Shown here in pieces: positions 9,244-17,607 of a stretch of 64,000 bases of DNA. The notes under the pieces were generated by a model that ran no database searches, was not told the origin of the DNA, and worked only from the letters and a program-made list of their open reading frames with translations. The translations under genes were made by a program, and so were the position numbers. The stretch is from assembly GCF_029945925.1 (NCBI RefSeq), contig NZ_JAQSDN010000042.1, positions 62,001 to 126,000 of the forward strand, written 5' to 3'. Every line of letters starts with the position of its first letter. The stretch's first letter is position 1. Origin of the DNA: Polaromonas sp. Lineage in GTDB: Bacteria > Pseudomonadota > Gammaproteobacteria > Burkholderiales > Burkholderiaceae_C.

Positions 9244-9340
9244 CCATTCCGGCGAAAGCCGGAATCCACGAACCCGCTCCCCAGCAAGCGAAGCCGAGCA
9301 GCCTGGATTGCGGGTCAGGCTCGCAATGACAAGCCGGACG
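9244..9340. repeat. Family C repeat (two hairpins) between hpnD and hpnE
   Basis: The gap holds two palindromes: ATTCCGGC-GAAA-GCCGGAAT (9246-9265), and ATTGCGGG paired with CTCGCAAT (9307-9327), the latter followed by GACAA. Related GGATTGCGGGTC...GCAATGAC units occur at 26330 and, degenerate, at 17440. Related ATCCCGG/CCGGGAT units occur at 26270 and 31407. They probably fold in the mRNA between the two genes. Confidence 0.7.
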
Positions 9341-9360
9341 GTTGTGGTCGCGACATCACC

Positions 9361-10638
9361 ATGAAAGTGGCCGTCATCGGTGCCGGCTGGGCCGGCTGCG
9401 CGACGGCGGTCGAAGCCACGCGGCTGGGCCAGCAGGTCAGCGTGTTTGAAGCGGCCCGTGTTCCCGGTGGACGCGCGCGGCGCGTCGACAGCCAGTGGCC
9501 CGACGGCACGGCGCTGGCGCTGGACAACGGCCAGCACATCCTGATCGGTGCCTACAGCGAAACGCTGCGCCTGATGGCCGACGTCGGCATGGTGGCTGAC
9601 ACGGCCCTGCTGCGCCTTCCGCTGACTCTGCAGTTCCCCGACGGCACGGGTCTGGCCTTTCCCCGGCTCCCCGCCCCGCTCGATGCGCTGGCGGGCATTG
9701 CGCGTGCGCGCGGCTGGACCTGGCGCGACAAACTCTCGCTGCTGCGTGCCGCCGTCGGCTGGCAGGTCTCGGGGTTTCGCTGCGCGCCGGAGCTGTCTGT
9801 CGCACAGCTGTGCCGCCATCTGAGCCCGGCGGTGATGGCCACGCTGATCGAGCCGCTGTGTGTCTCGGCGCTGAACACGCCGGCCGACCGCGCCAGTGGC
9901 CAGGTGTATTTGCGTGTGCTGCGCGACGCGCTGTTCGCAGAATCGGGCGGCTCCAACCTGCTGCTGCCGCGCGTGGACCTGAGTGCGCTGCTGCCCGACG
10001 CGGCACTGGCCTGGGTCATGCAGCATGGCGGCGAAATCGGCCTGGGTCGCCGCGTGCAAGGTCTGGCCCACGTGGCCGGAAGCTGGCAGGTCGATGGCGC
10101 CCCCTTTGACCGGGTGGTTCTCGCCTGTCCGCCGGCGGAAGCTGCGCGGCTGGTCGAAACAGCCGGACTGCCCTGCCAGGCGTGGCTGGCGCTCACCCGC
10201 GCACTGCAGTTTGAAGCGATCACCACCGTGTATGCGTTTTCATCGGGCGCACGCCTGGCGCAGCCCATGCTCACGCTGCGCGCCGGTGCACCCGATGGCG
10301 AGGCGCCGGCGCAGTTTGTGTTTGACCGCGGCCAGCTCGGCGGGCCCGCCGGCCTGCTGGCCTTTGTGGTCAGCGCCAGCAGCGCCGACAAGGACACGCT
10401 GACCCGGCGCGTGCTGGCCCAGGGCGAGCGGCAACTCGGGCTGGCGGCCCTGCAGGCCGTGCAGACGATTGTGGAAAAACGCGCGACCTTCGCCTGCCTG
10501 CCCGGCCTGCAGCGCCCCGCCGCGCAGGTGCTGCCGGGGCTGCTTGCCTGCGGCGACTACCTCGACGGGCCCTACCCGGCCACGCTGGAAGGTGCGGTGC
10601 GCTCGGGTTTGCAGGCCGCCAGAAACGCTATCAAATAA
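9361..10638 (+). CDS. hpnE: Hydroxysqualene dehydroxylase HpnE (FAD-dependent)
   Basis: HpnE is an amine-oxidase-like flavoprotein that reduces hydroxysqualene to squalene. The 425-residue protein starts with the dinucleotide fold VIGAGWAGCATAV, followed by the FAD-contacting FEAARVPGGRARR. The C-terminal CGDYLDGPYPATLEGAVRSG is the typical FAD-binding end. The ATG at 9361 was chosen because the Rossmann strand begins there; the open frame upstream runs only through repeat DNA. The stop codon TAA lies inside a dispersed repeat (10628-10690). Third gene of hpnCDE. Confidence 0.93.
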   Translation: MKVAVIGAGWAGCATAVEATRLGQQVSVFEAARVPGGRARRVDSQWPDGTALALDNGQHILIGAYSETLRLMADVGMVADTALLRLPLTLQFPDGTGLAFPRLPAPLDALAGIARARGWTWRDKLSLLRAAVGWQVSGFRCAPELSVAQLCRHLSPAVMATLIEPLCVSALNTPADRASGQVYLRVLRDALFAESGGSNLLLPRVDLSALLPDAALAWVMQHGGEIGLGRRVQGLAHVAGSWQVDGAPFDRVVLACPPAEAARLVETAGLPCQAWLALTRALQFEAITTVYAFSSGARLAQPMLTLRAGAPDGEAPAQFVFDRGQLGGPAGLLAFVVSASSADKDTLTRRVLAQGERQLGLAALQAVQTIVEKRATFACLPGLQRPAAQVLPGLLACGDYLDGPYPATLEGAVRSGLQAARNAIK

Positions 10639-10690
10639 GTAGCTGCATGCGCAACAGCAGCGAGGGCTGGAGCCAGATTTGGCTATAAAT
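10628..10690. repeat. Family A dispersed repeat between converging hpnE and GST
   Basis: It reads GCTATC-N5-AAGTAGCTGCATGCGC, N10, AGGGCTGGAGCC, then TTTGGCTATAAA. It contains both the hpnE stop (TAA at 10636-10638) and the stop of the converging glutathione transferase gene (10683-10685). The palindromic left part may act as a bidirectional terminator. Confidence 0.75.
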
Positions 10691-11330
10691 TCCGGCCGCT
10701 GTCACGCCGTGCCAGCGCGCGCACTTCTTGCTGCGCGGGCCGGTCCAGGCAACGCACCAGCCAGGCGCTGACCCGCGGACATTGCGCGTTCAGTTCACCC
10801 GAACGCTGCACCCAGGCCAGCACCGACGCCACGCAGATGTCGGCCACGGTGAAACGCTCTCCGGCCAGGAAGGGGCGGGTTTGCAGATGCTGATCGAGCA
10901 CACGCAGCGCCGGCAGCAGGCGACGCTCGGCCTCCTGCGCCAGCTGCGGCTTGCGCCGCTCCTCGGGCATGGCCACGGTGTGCATCAGGAAGGTCAATGC
11001 ATCTTTCTCGCATTCGGTCACGGCCCAGAAGCTCCAGCGCAGGATCTCGGCCTGTTCGGCGTGGTTCACTGCAGCGAGCGGTTCAGCGCCCTCGCCCTGA
11101 AAACGCCCGGCCAGATAGAGCGCGCAGGCCATGGACTCCCAGACCAGCACGCCGTTGTCGTCGACCACGGGGATGTGCCCGTTGGGATTGAGCGCCAGAA
11201 ACGCCGGCGTGCGTGTCGCGCCGCCCTGGTAAGGCAGGGCAATGTGTTCGTGGGCCAGGCCCAGTTCATGCGCCACCCACAGCGGCCGTGATGCGCGCGA
11301 GGCCGCAATGCCGTAGATCTTCAGTGTCAT
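10683..11330 (-). CDS. Glutathione S-transferase family protein
   Basis: A 215-residue cytosolic GST-fold protein with an N-terminal thioredoxin-like domain ([23 protein letters not shown]) containing the glutathione-site loop ASRASRP. The NPNGHIPVVDDNGVLVWES stretch holds the cis-Pro and glutathione gamma-glutamyl contacts. An all-helical C-terminal domain follows. The start at 11330 overlaps the stop of the upstream HAD gene by 4 bp (ATGA), indicating translational coupling. The frame is open a further 28 codons but in non-GST sequence. The specific substrate is unknown. Its stop codon lies in a family A repeat. Confidence 0.88.
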   Translation of the reverse strand: MTLKIYGIAASRASRPLWVAHELGLAHEHIALPYQGGATRTPAFLALNPNGHIPVVDDNGVLVWESMACALYLAGRFQGEGAEPLAAVNHAEQAEILRWSFWAVTECEKDALTFLMHTVAMPEERRKPQLAQEAERRLLPALRVLDQHLQTRPFLAGERFTVADICVASVLAWVQRSGELNAQCPRVSAWLVRCLDRPAQQEVRALARRDSGRNL

Positions 11331-12058
11331 GGCTGCGGGTCCGCCAGGCGAAACAGGTCGCACAGCTCGGTCAGGCTGGTCACGGTTTCGTGCGGCACGG
11401 CATCGTGCGTCCACAGATGGTCGGCCCGGTTCACCCAGGCCGTCTGCATACCCGCGTTCAGCCCGCCCAGCACATCCAGCGTGGCGTCGTCGCCCACATG
11501 CAGCACGTGGTGGGGCTGCACATCCACGGCGCCGGCGGCGGCATGGAAAATCCGCGGGTCCGGCTTGCCCACGCCAAAGGACTGCGCGCTGATGGCGGCC
11601 CGGAAATACGGGGCGAGCCCGATGCGGGCGATATCGGCATTGCCGTTGGACAGCGCAACCACCGGGTAACGCGCGGAAAGAAACTCCAGCGCCAGCATCG
11701 CGTCGTCGAACAGCGTCACTTCATGGCGCGCGGCAAAAAAAACTTCAAAGGCTTCTTCCGCCAGCAAGGGGTTTTCCCGGGAGCGGTACAGGGCCAGGCG
11801 GATCGCCTCGCGCCGGATGGCACTGAGGTTGTGCCTGAGCTCGGGCCGGGTACGGACGATCTGCTCGCGGATATCGTGGCGCGCCGTGGGGTTGGCAAAC
11901 AGGGCCGCGGTCATGGGCGCGTGGCGGCCCAGCCATTCGTCGAGTGCGGCTTCGGCTTTTTCTATCACCGGCCAGACCGGCCAGAGGGTGTCATCAAGGT
12001 CAAGGGTTATGGCTTTAATAATTGTCAGGTCAAGCATAGGTAGGGGAGAATAACCCAT
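11327..12058 (-). CDS. HAD-superfamily hydrolase (phosphatase), subfamily IA
   Basis: A cytoplasmic phosphohydrolase. All four HAD motifs are visible: motif [12 protein letters not shown], motif [10 protein letters not shown], motif III Lys in GKPDPRIF, and motif [11 protein letters not shown]. The helical cap between motifs I and II indicates subfamily IA, where 5'-nucleotidase or phosphoglycolate-like activities are common; the substrate cannot be read from sequence. The ATG at 12058 is favoured by AGGGGA at a good distance; an alternative ATG at 12037 lacks a ribosome binding site. With the start at 12058 it shares the palindrome CATG with the start of divergent hemH. It is coupled to the GST gene downstream. 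Confidence 0.85.
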   Translation of the reverse strand: MGYSPLPMLDLTIIKAITLDLDDTLWPVWPVIEKAEAALDEWLGRHAPMTAALFANPTARHDIREQIVRTRPELRHNLSAIRREAIRLALYRSRENPLLAEEAFEVFFAARHEVTLFDDAMLALEFLSARYPVVALSNGNADIARIGLAPYFRAAISAQSFGVGKPDPRIFHAAAGAVDVQPHHVLHVGDDATLDVLGGLNAGMQTAWVNRADHLWTHDAVPHETVTSLTELCDLFRLADPQP

Positions 12059-13160
12059 GTCTTTTTCCCCTGAACCCCCCTTTGAGCATGGGAAACCGCC
12101 CAGCGCGGCCAGCGGCACCGCCGTGTTGTACTGCAACCTCGGAACCCCCGACGCGCCCACCGCCGCGGCGCTGCGCCCCTACCTCGCGCAGTTCCTCAGC
12201 GACCACCGCGTGATCGAAATCCCCAAGGTCGTTTGGTGGTTCATCCTGCACGGCATCATCCTGCGCGTGCGGCCCAAAAAGTCGGCCGCCAAATACGCCA
12301 GCATCTGGACCGCGGAAGGTTCACCGCTGAAGGTCTGGACGGCCAGACAGGCGAAGCTGCTGCGCGGCTACCTGGGCGAGCGCGGACACCACGTTGAAGT
12401 GCGCTACGCCATGCGTTACGGCCAGCCCTCCGTGGCCGCGCAGCTCAACTCGCTCAAGGCCGAAGGCGTGACACGCATCCTGGTGCTGCCCGCCTACCCG
12501 CAGTACAGCGGCACCAGCACCGCCAGCGTGTTCGACGCGGTTTACAGCTGGGCCGCCAAAACACGGCGCATTCCCGAGTTTCGGTTCGTCAACCACTACC
12601 ACGACCACCCGGGCTACATCGCGGCGCTGGCGGCGCGCGTGCGCGCGCACTGGGCAGCCCATGGCCGCGCCGAAAAGCTGGTCATGAGTTTTCACGGTGT
12701 GCCCGAGCGCACGCTGCATCTGGGTGACCCCTACCACTGCGAGTGCCACAAAACCGCCCGGCTGCTGGCCGAAGAACTGGGCCTGGCCAAAGAGCAGTAC
12801 CGCGTCACCTTCCAGTCGCGCTTCGGCAAGGCCAAGTGGCTGGAGCCCTACACCGAGCCCACGCTGGTGGCACTGGCCAGGGCCGGTGTCAAAAGCGTCG
12901 ATGTGATGTGCCCGGGCTTCACCGGCGACTGCCTCGAGACCCTCGAGGAAATTGCGCAGGAGGCCAAAGAGGCTTTTGAACATGCGGGCGGGAAGACCTT
13001 CAACTACATCGCCTGCCTCAACGACAGCCCCGAATGGCTGGCGGCCCTGAGCGACATTGCGCAGCAGCACCTGTCCGGCTGGCCGACCCAGGGCGTGCCC
13101 GATGCGCAGGCGCTGGCCGCCTCGCGTGCCGCGGCGCTGGCCCGGGGGGCAAGGCAATAA
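12057..13160 (+). CDS. hemH: Ferrochelatase
   Basis: Inserts ferrous iron into protoporphyrin IX in the last step of heme synthesis, at the inner face of the membrane. The 367 residues match bacterial ferrochelatases. Visible motifs are [13 protein letters not shown] at the N terminus, the metal/substrate histidine in [12 protein letters not shown], and the acidic helix [26 protein letters not shown] lies 7 nt upstream of the ATG. The gene diverges from the HAD gene with essentially no intergenic DNA, so its promoter must lie inside the HAD coding sequence. A bidirectional terminator follows. Confidence 0.96.
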   Translation: MSFSPEPPFEHGKPPSAASGTAVLYCNLGTPDAPTAAALRPYLAQFLSDHRVIEIPKVVWWFILHGIILRVRPKKSAAKYASIWTAEGSPLKVWTARQAKLLRGYLGERGHHVEVRYAMRYGQPSVAAQLNSLKAEGVTRILVLPAYPQYSGTSTASVFDAVYSWAAKTRRIPEFRFVNHYHDHPGYIAALAARVRAHWAAHGRAEKLVMSFHGVPERTLHLGDPYHCECHKTARLLAEELGLAKEQYRVTFQSRFGKAKWLEPYTEPTLVALARAGVKSVDVMCPGFTGDCLETLEEIAQEAKEAFEHAGGKTFNYIACLNDSPEWLAALSDIAQQHLSGWPTQGVPDAQALAASRAAALARGARQ

Positions 13161-13167
13161 AAAAACA

Positions 13168-13193
13168 AAACCCGACCGGGCGCCCGGCGGGTT
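13168..13193. terminator. Bidirectional terminator between hemH and the DUF4189 gene
   Basis: AAACCCG-A-CCGGGC pairs with GCCCGG-CGGGTTT, a GC-rich stem with one bulged A. It is flanked by A-rich and T-rich sides, so it can serve hemH (+) and the converging gene ending at 13193 (-). Confidence 0.75.
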
Positions 13194-13975
13194 TACCGCC
13201 TGGTGATCACCACGGAACCGCCAGCGCCCCCGGCATCGTTGTTCTGGCCGCGCATGACATTGGAACTGCCGATGGTCATGGTGTAAGTGTCGGGATCGTA
13301 GTTGCCCGAACCCTGCAGGTAGACAGGGTTGCTGCCCTTGATCGTGACGATGTTTCCGCGAACCGTGATCAGCGTGTTCTGCTGAACCTTCTTGGATTGG
13401 CCCTGGTTGTTGGTGTAAGCCAGAACCATCACGCCCTGATAGACCCCGTTGCCGGATTTCTCGTTGACCCGCAAGGTCCCGCTGTAGGGGAATCCGGCGG
13501 ACCCGGCATAGTCCACCTGCCAGTCACCCTGCATCTGGAATTCCGTGCTGGCCGCGCCGTTGTCCCTGGACCCGGAATCCTGGTTGGCCGAGGCCTTGGT
13601 GGCATCACAGCCCCATGAACGGACCTTGCAGCTTGAGCCGCCCCTGGCCCGGCATTCCGACAACGCGCGCTGCTGGACGATGGAGCTCGTCGCACCCGTG
13701 CCCCAACCGTAGGCATTGGAGCCCCTGGCCTGGTCTGCGGCGTAGGCGCCGCATTCGGCGCGGAAGCGCAACACCACAGCGCAGTCCGACCCACACTCCC
13801 TCATCGCACGCTGATCGGCCTGGTCGGACGTCGGATGGTTGAAGGAGAACCCGTATTTTTCACCCTGCAGGCTGTCAATGGCCAGCGCGCCCGCGGCCAT
13901 GGCATGGCCTCCGGCAAATGAAAGCAGCAAGGCAAAAGCAAGTCTGGCTGCGACAGCCTTGATTCCAGAAATCAT
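13193..13975 (-). CDS. Secreted DUF4189-domain protein
   Basis: A 260-residue exported protein. A Sec signal peptide is clear (MISGIKAVAARLAFALLLSFAGGHAMA, cleaved near AMA). It is followed by a DUF4189 domain at about residues 30-125, with its repeated small-residue pattern (GALAIDSLQGEKYGFSF, SNAYGWGTGATSS) and conserved cysteines (CGSDC, CRARGGSSC). The C-terminal half looks beta-rich and may be a separate domain. AGGAAAC lies upstream of the ATG at 13975. DUF4189 proteins are cell-surface or periplasmic and mostly of unknown function; no function is assigned here. Confidence 0.75.
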   Translation of the reverse strand: MISGIKAVAARLAFALLLSFAGGHAMAAGALAIDSLQGEKYGFSFNHPTSDQADQRAMRECGSDCAVVLRFRAECGAYAADQARGSNAYGWGTGATSSIVQQRALSECRARGGSSCKVRSWGCDATKASANQDSGSRDNGAASTEFQMQGDWQVDYAGSAGFPYSGTLRVNEKSGNGVYQGVMVLAYTNNQGQSKKVQQNTLITVRGNIVTIKGSNPVYLQGSGNYDPDTYTMTIGSSNVMRGQNNDAGGAGGSVVITRR

Positions 13976-14190
13976 GATTGTTTCCTGTAAAAATATTTTG
14001 AACACAAAGCGCAAAAAAACCGGGATGCGCGGCAGGCCTGGCATGGGGAGATCCCTTCCCGCATGACAGGTCAAATTATGGATGCCCGGAGCAACCAAAA
14101 ACCAGAGGCTGACGACAATTCGGACCCCATGAACATGGGGTTTACACAGCGGCCGGGCCGTTTGGTTGACAATCACGGGTTGACCCCAAG

Positions 14191-14895
14191 ATGACCCCCA
14201 TGACCATGACCCCTTCAGAAACAAGCGCAGCCCCCGGTGAAACCGTCCTGGCGGACGAGATCCCGCCAGCTGGGCAGCCCTCCAGCGCGCCGGCAGGCGA
14301 GCCCACCCCCGCAGCGGGTCGTTCGCGTTCGGTGCAACCCGTGCTCGAAAAGCTGTTCGAGCTGTACCCGCACCTCTTCGGCGCCAATTTCCTGCCGCTC
14401 AAGCTCGGCATTTTTCAGGAACTGCTGGCCGCGCACCCCGAACACTTCCAGCGCGACAGCCTCAAGGCGGCGCTGGGCATCCACACACGCTCCACGCGTT
14501 ACCTGCAATGCGTGACCGCCGGCAACAAGCGCCACGACCTGCAGGGCCATGCGGGCGACGACGTGGCGCCCGAACATGTCTACCTGTCCCTGCTGGAACT
14601 GTTCCGCCGCCGCCAGGCCCGGGCCCGCGAGGACCTGCGGCCCAAATTCCGTGCGCAGTTGATGGCCGCTTTCGAGGCCAGCGGCCTGACCCGCCAGGAC
14701 TACCAGGCCCGGGTCCAGACCCATGACCTGGCGGCCACCGCCCTGCTCGAGGAAGCCTTTGCCGAGCGCGACCAGAAGCTGGCCAAACGCGAAGCACTGC
14801 GCCGCACGTTTGAAAGCAGTGGCAAGACTGCCGAAGAATTTGCCGACATGTACGGCCTCGACAAACGCGAGCTCTTCGCGGCCATTCAGGCCTGA
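14191..14895 (+). CDS. ProQ/FinO-family RNA chaperone
   Basis: A 234-residue RNA-binding protein of the ProQ/FINO fold, which binds structured RNAs and sRNA-mRNA pairs. The N terminus (about 45 residues) is disordered and rich in Pro/Ala/Glu. The core spans about residues 45-130: PVLEKLFELYPHLFG, PLKLGIFQELLA, LKAALGIHTRSTRYLQCV and GNKRHDLQG. A charged helical C-terminal extension of about 100 residues follows (LAKREALRRTFESSGKTAEEF), longer than in minimal ProQ proteins. Several ATGs lie close together at the start; 14191 is the first. It could be a FinO-like paralogue rather than a true proQ orthologue. Confidence 0.85.
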   Translation: MTPMTMTPSETSAAPGETVLADEIPPAGQPSSAPAGEPTPAAGRSRSVQPVLEKLFELYPHLFGANFLPLKLGIFQELLAAHPEHFQRDSLKAALGIHTRSTRYLQCVTAGNKRHDLQGHAGDDVAPEHVYLSLLELFRRRQARAREDLRPKFRAQLMAAFEASGLTRQDYQARVQTHDLAATALLEEAFAERDQKLAKREALRRTFESSGKTAEEFADMYGLDKRELFAAIQA

Positions 14896-14936
14896 CGATG
14901 GCCGGCCCCTGGGCTGATCCGGTCGAGCGAAAGTGA

Positions 14937-15176
14937 ATGACCGTGCAAGCCCTGACACTCAGCCAGGTCAATGACGGCGTGTACCGCGTGCTCACCGGTC
15001 CGGGCCTCCATGTAGGCAACCTCAAGCTGATTGGCGGGCAATGGAAGTTCAAGGCGATCGGTTACGGCCCCCAGGGTGAGGTCATTCCGGGCGGCGGCCC
15101 CCTGACCGGGCGGCACAACACCACCTTCGCAGCGCCCGACGCGGCCGTGATCACCGCCGTGCTGGCCCCGCCCTGA
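14937..15176 (+). CDS. Small conserved-looking hypothetical protein
   Basis: A 79-residue protein (MTVQALTLSQVNDGVYRVLT...) I do not recognise. It has no signal peptide or membrane segment. The pattern of short beta strands separated by Gly (GLHVGNLKLIGGQWKFKAIGYG) suggests a small beta-sheet fold. It begins 41 bp after the ProQ-like gene and ends 63 bp before the ABC transporter gene, all on the same strand, so co-transcription is likely. Codon use matches its neighbours, which argues for a real gene. Confidence 0.6.
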   Translation: MTVQALTLSQVNDGVYRVLTGPGLHVGNLKLIGGQWKFKAIGYGPQGEVIPGGGPLTGRHNTTFAAPDAAVITAVLAPP

Positions 15177-15239
15177 ATTCATGTCCAATAGGGGAATGGA
15201 CCGCCCCTCCGACATCGGCCCGCAGGCCTTGCAGCACCC

Positions 15240-16970
15240 ATGACCATAGAAGCAGCACCCGGCTTCAATGCCCGCCTGTGGCGACGCTTCGTCGCGATCG
15301 CCCGGCCCTACTGGCTCTCGGATGAACGCTGGCGTTCCCGGGGTCTGCTGGCCCTGCTGATTTTGCTGCTGCTGGCGCAGACGGCCGTCAGCGTGCTGTT
15401 CAACCACGAGACCGGCGAGTTCACCTCGGCCCTGGCCGCGGGGGACACCGAACGCTTCTGGGCTTCGATCTGGCGCTACACGGCCATCCTCGTCGCGGCG
15501 GTTCCGCTCTACGGCCTGTACTACTTCGTGCGCGACACCCTGGGCCTGCGCTGGCGCCGCTGGCTGACGCACCACTTCCTGGCGCGCTATTTTCATCAGC
15601 GCGCCTACTACCGGCTCAACGCCGTCGCCGGCATCGACAACCCCGACCAGCGCATTGCCGAGGACATCAACACCTTCACCCAGCAGTCGCTGTACTTCTC
15701 GATGATCGTGCTGGGCTCCTTCATCCAGCTGATCGCCTTTTCCGGCGTGTTGTGGACCATTTCCCAGGGGCTGGTTTACTTCCTCATCGGTTATGCCGTG
15801 TTCAGCACCTGGTTCACCGGCTCGGTCTTCGGCAAGCGGCTGATCGGCCTGAACTTCCGCCAGCTGCAGCGCGAGGCAGACTTCCGTTTCAGCCTGGTGC
15901 GGGTGCGCGAACATGCGGAGCCGATCGCGTTTTACGACGGAGAAGCGCGCGAGATGTCGGCGCTGCAACGCATCTTCCAGGCGGCTTATGCCAACTTCCA
16001 GCAGGTGATTCGCTGGCAGTTCAAGCTCAACCTCTTCCAGTTTGCCCACAGCTTCCTGACGGTGGTGCTGCCCACCGTGATCATTGCAGGCGATGTGCTC
16101 TCCGGAAAATTGGAGGTCGGCCGGGCGATCCAGGCCGCCGGCGCGTTTGCCGCCATCCTGAGCGCACTGACGGTGATCGTCGAACACTTCGAGGGCCTGA
16201 GCCGCTTTTCGGCCGGGGTGGACCGGCTGCATGCCTTCTCGCAGGCGCTGGATGCCCAGGCCGACCCGCCCCCCGGGCCCGGCGATGACGCCCCGCCGCA
16301 GATCCGCACCACACCCGGCTTTGAGCTGTCCTTGGACCGCCTGACGGTGCTCACGCCCAACCGGGAGCACCTGCTGGTTCAGGGGCTCACGCTGGCTGTT
16401 CCCCCGGGCGAAGGGCTGCTGATCGTCGGCGCCAGCGGCTCCGGCAAAAGCTCCCTGCTGCGGGTGATGGCCGGCTTGTGGAACACGGGCTCGGGCGAGG
16501 TGGTGCGCCCGGCCGGGCCGGACATGTTGTTCCTGCCCCAGCAGCCCTACCTGCCCCAGGGCGATCTGCGCTGCCAGCTGACCTACCCCCAGACCGATCG
16601 CGAAGTCTCGGACGAAGAACTGCTGTCATGGCTGGACCGGGTGAACCTGCCGACGCTGGCGGAACGTTTCGGCGGCCTGGACGCCGAACTGGACTGGGCC
16701 AAGGTGCTGTCCGTCGGCGAGCAGCAGCGGCTGGCCTTCGCCCGCGCCCTGCTCGCCAAACCGCGCTACCTGCTGCTCGACGAGGCCACCAGCGCGCTCG
16801 ACGCGAGCAACGAGGAGCGCCTGTACGGCCAGCTCGCCGGCCTGTCGATCACTCCCATCAGCGTCAGTCACCACCAGGCGCTGCTCAAGCACCACCACCA
16901 GGTGCTGGAGTTGCCCGGTGACGCCAGCTGGACGCTGCATGCGGCGGCCACCTACCACTGGGCCCCATAA
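15240..16970 (+). CDS. ABC transporter, fused permease/ATPase (SbmA/BacA-like)
   Basis: A 576-residue half-transporter with an N-terminal membrane domain (about residues 25-320) of the SbmA/BacA-like type: LLALLILLLLAQTAVSVLFNHETGEF, DNPDQRIAEDI, and HFEGLSRFSAGVDRL at its end. A C-terminal ATPase follows. The Walker A motif is GASGSGKSS, the signature is LSVGEQQRLAFARAL (a V-for-G variant) and Walker B is YLLLDEATSAL. Members move peptides or very-long-chain lipids; direction and substrate are not evident here. It follows the 79-residue ORF on the same strand. Confidence 0.88.
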   Translation: MTIEAAPGFNARLWRRFVAIARPYWLSDERWRSRGLLALLILLLLAQTAVSVLFNHETGEFTSALAAGDTERFWASIWRYTAILVAAVPLYGLYYFVRDTLGLRWRRWLTHHFLARYFHQRAYYRLNAVAGIDNPDQRIAEDINTFTQQSLYFSMIVLGSFIQLIAFSGVLWTISQGLVYFLIGYAVFSTWFTGSVFGKRLIGLNFRQLQREADFRFSLVRVREHAEPIAFYDGEAREMSALQRIFQAAYANFQQVIRWQFKLNLFQFAHSFLTVVLPTVIIAGDVLSGKLEVGRAIQAAGAFAAILSALTVIVEHFEGLSRFSAGVDRLHAFSQALDAQADPPPGPGDDAPPQIRTTPGFELSLDRLTVLTPNREHLLVQGLTLAVPPGEGLLIVGASGSGKSSLLRVMAGLWNTGSGEVVRPAGPDMLFLPQQPYLPQGDLRCQLTYPQTDREVSDEELLSWLDRVNLPTLAERFGGLDAELDWAKVLSVGEQQRLAFARALLAKPRYLLLDEATSALDASNEERLYGQLAGLSITPISVSHHQALLKHHHQVLELPGDASWTLHAAATYHWAP

Positions 16971-17002
16971 GATGGTGGCCCTTGATTGATCAGGAGAACA
17001 AT

Positions 17003-17434
17003 GTGCCGCGGGTCTGGACCCACCTCATTGACAACGTCGACTGGAACGAACTCTCCGCGCTCTACCTCGCGGCGCCGCTGGGGAACAAGAAGCCGGTCGA
17101 CCTGAAAACTGTCTTCACGAACAGCATGTTCCGGTGCTTCGTTCACGATAGCGGGAAACTGGTGGGAGTTGGCCGGGCGCTGGCCGATGGCGTGGACCGT
17201 GCCTGTATCTGCGACATCGCCGTGTTGCCCGGCCACCAGGGCACCGGGCTGGGCATGAAGATCGTCGCCCACCTGGTGGACCGTGCGCGCGGCCACCGCA
17301 AGATCATTCTTTATGCGGTGCCAGGCAAAGAGGGGTTTTATCGCAAGCTGGGTTTCAAGCGCATGACCACCGCGATGGCGATCTTCGACGACCAAGCCGG
17401 GGCGCTGGCGCCTGGGTACATCAACGAGAAGTGA
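17003..17434 (+). CDS. GNAT-family N-acetyltransferase
   Basis: A 143-residue acetyl-CoA-dependent acetyltransferase. The GNAT core is visible: CICDIAVLPGHQGTGLGMKIV contains the pyrophosphate-binding Q/RxxGxG/A motif (QGTGLG), and the final KEGFYRKLGFKRM is the typical motif B. The GTG at 17003 is the chosen start because AGGAG lies 6 nt upstream; a TTG 21 nt further up lacks one. Substrate unknown. It follows the ABC transporter gene by 32 bp. Confidence 0.8.
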   Translation: MPRVWTHLIDNVDWNELSALYLAAPLGNKKPVDLKTVFTNSMFRCFVHDSGKLVGVGRALADGVDRACICDIAVLPGHQGTGLGMKIVAHLVDRARGHRKIILYAVPGKEGFYRKLGFKRMTTAMAIFDDQAGALAPGYINEK

Positions 17435-17607
17435 TACATGGATTGCGGGTTCAACCCTGCAACGACTGACTCCGCCCAGCCTCCGGATCAAGTACCAAAT
17501 CGGCCTCCAAACCTTGTCCAGCAAGCGCATGCAGCTATTGATTGAGTAGCAGCCGCAGCTCCCGCCGGTGCACTCCGGATGCTAAGCTGTCGATCCACGT
17601 TGACCGG

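Noticed and set aside
7903..10071. 722-codon open frame antisense to hpnC-hpnD-hpnE
   Set aside because: Composition is that of a shadow frame, and it spans three real genes and their gaps.
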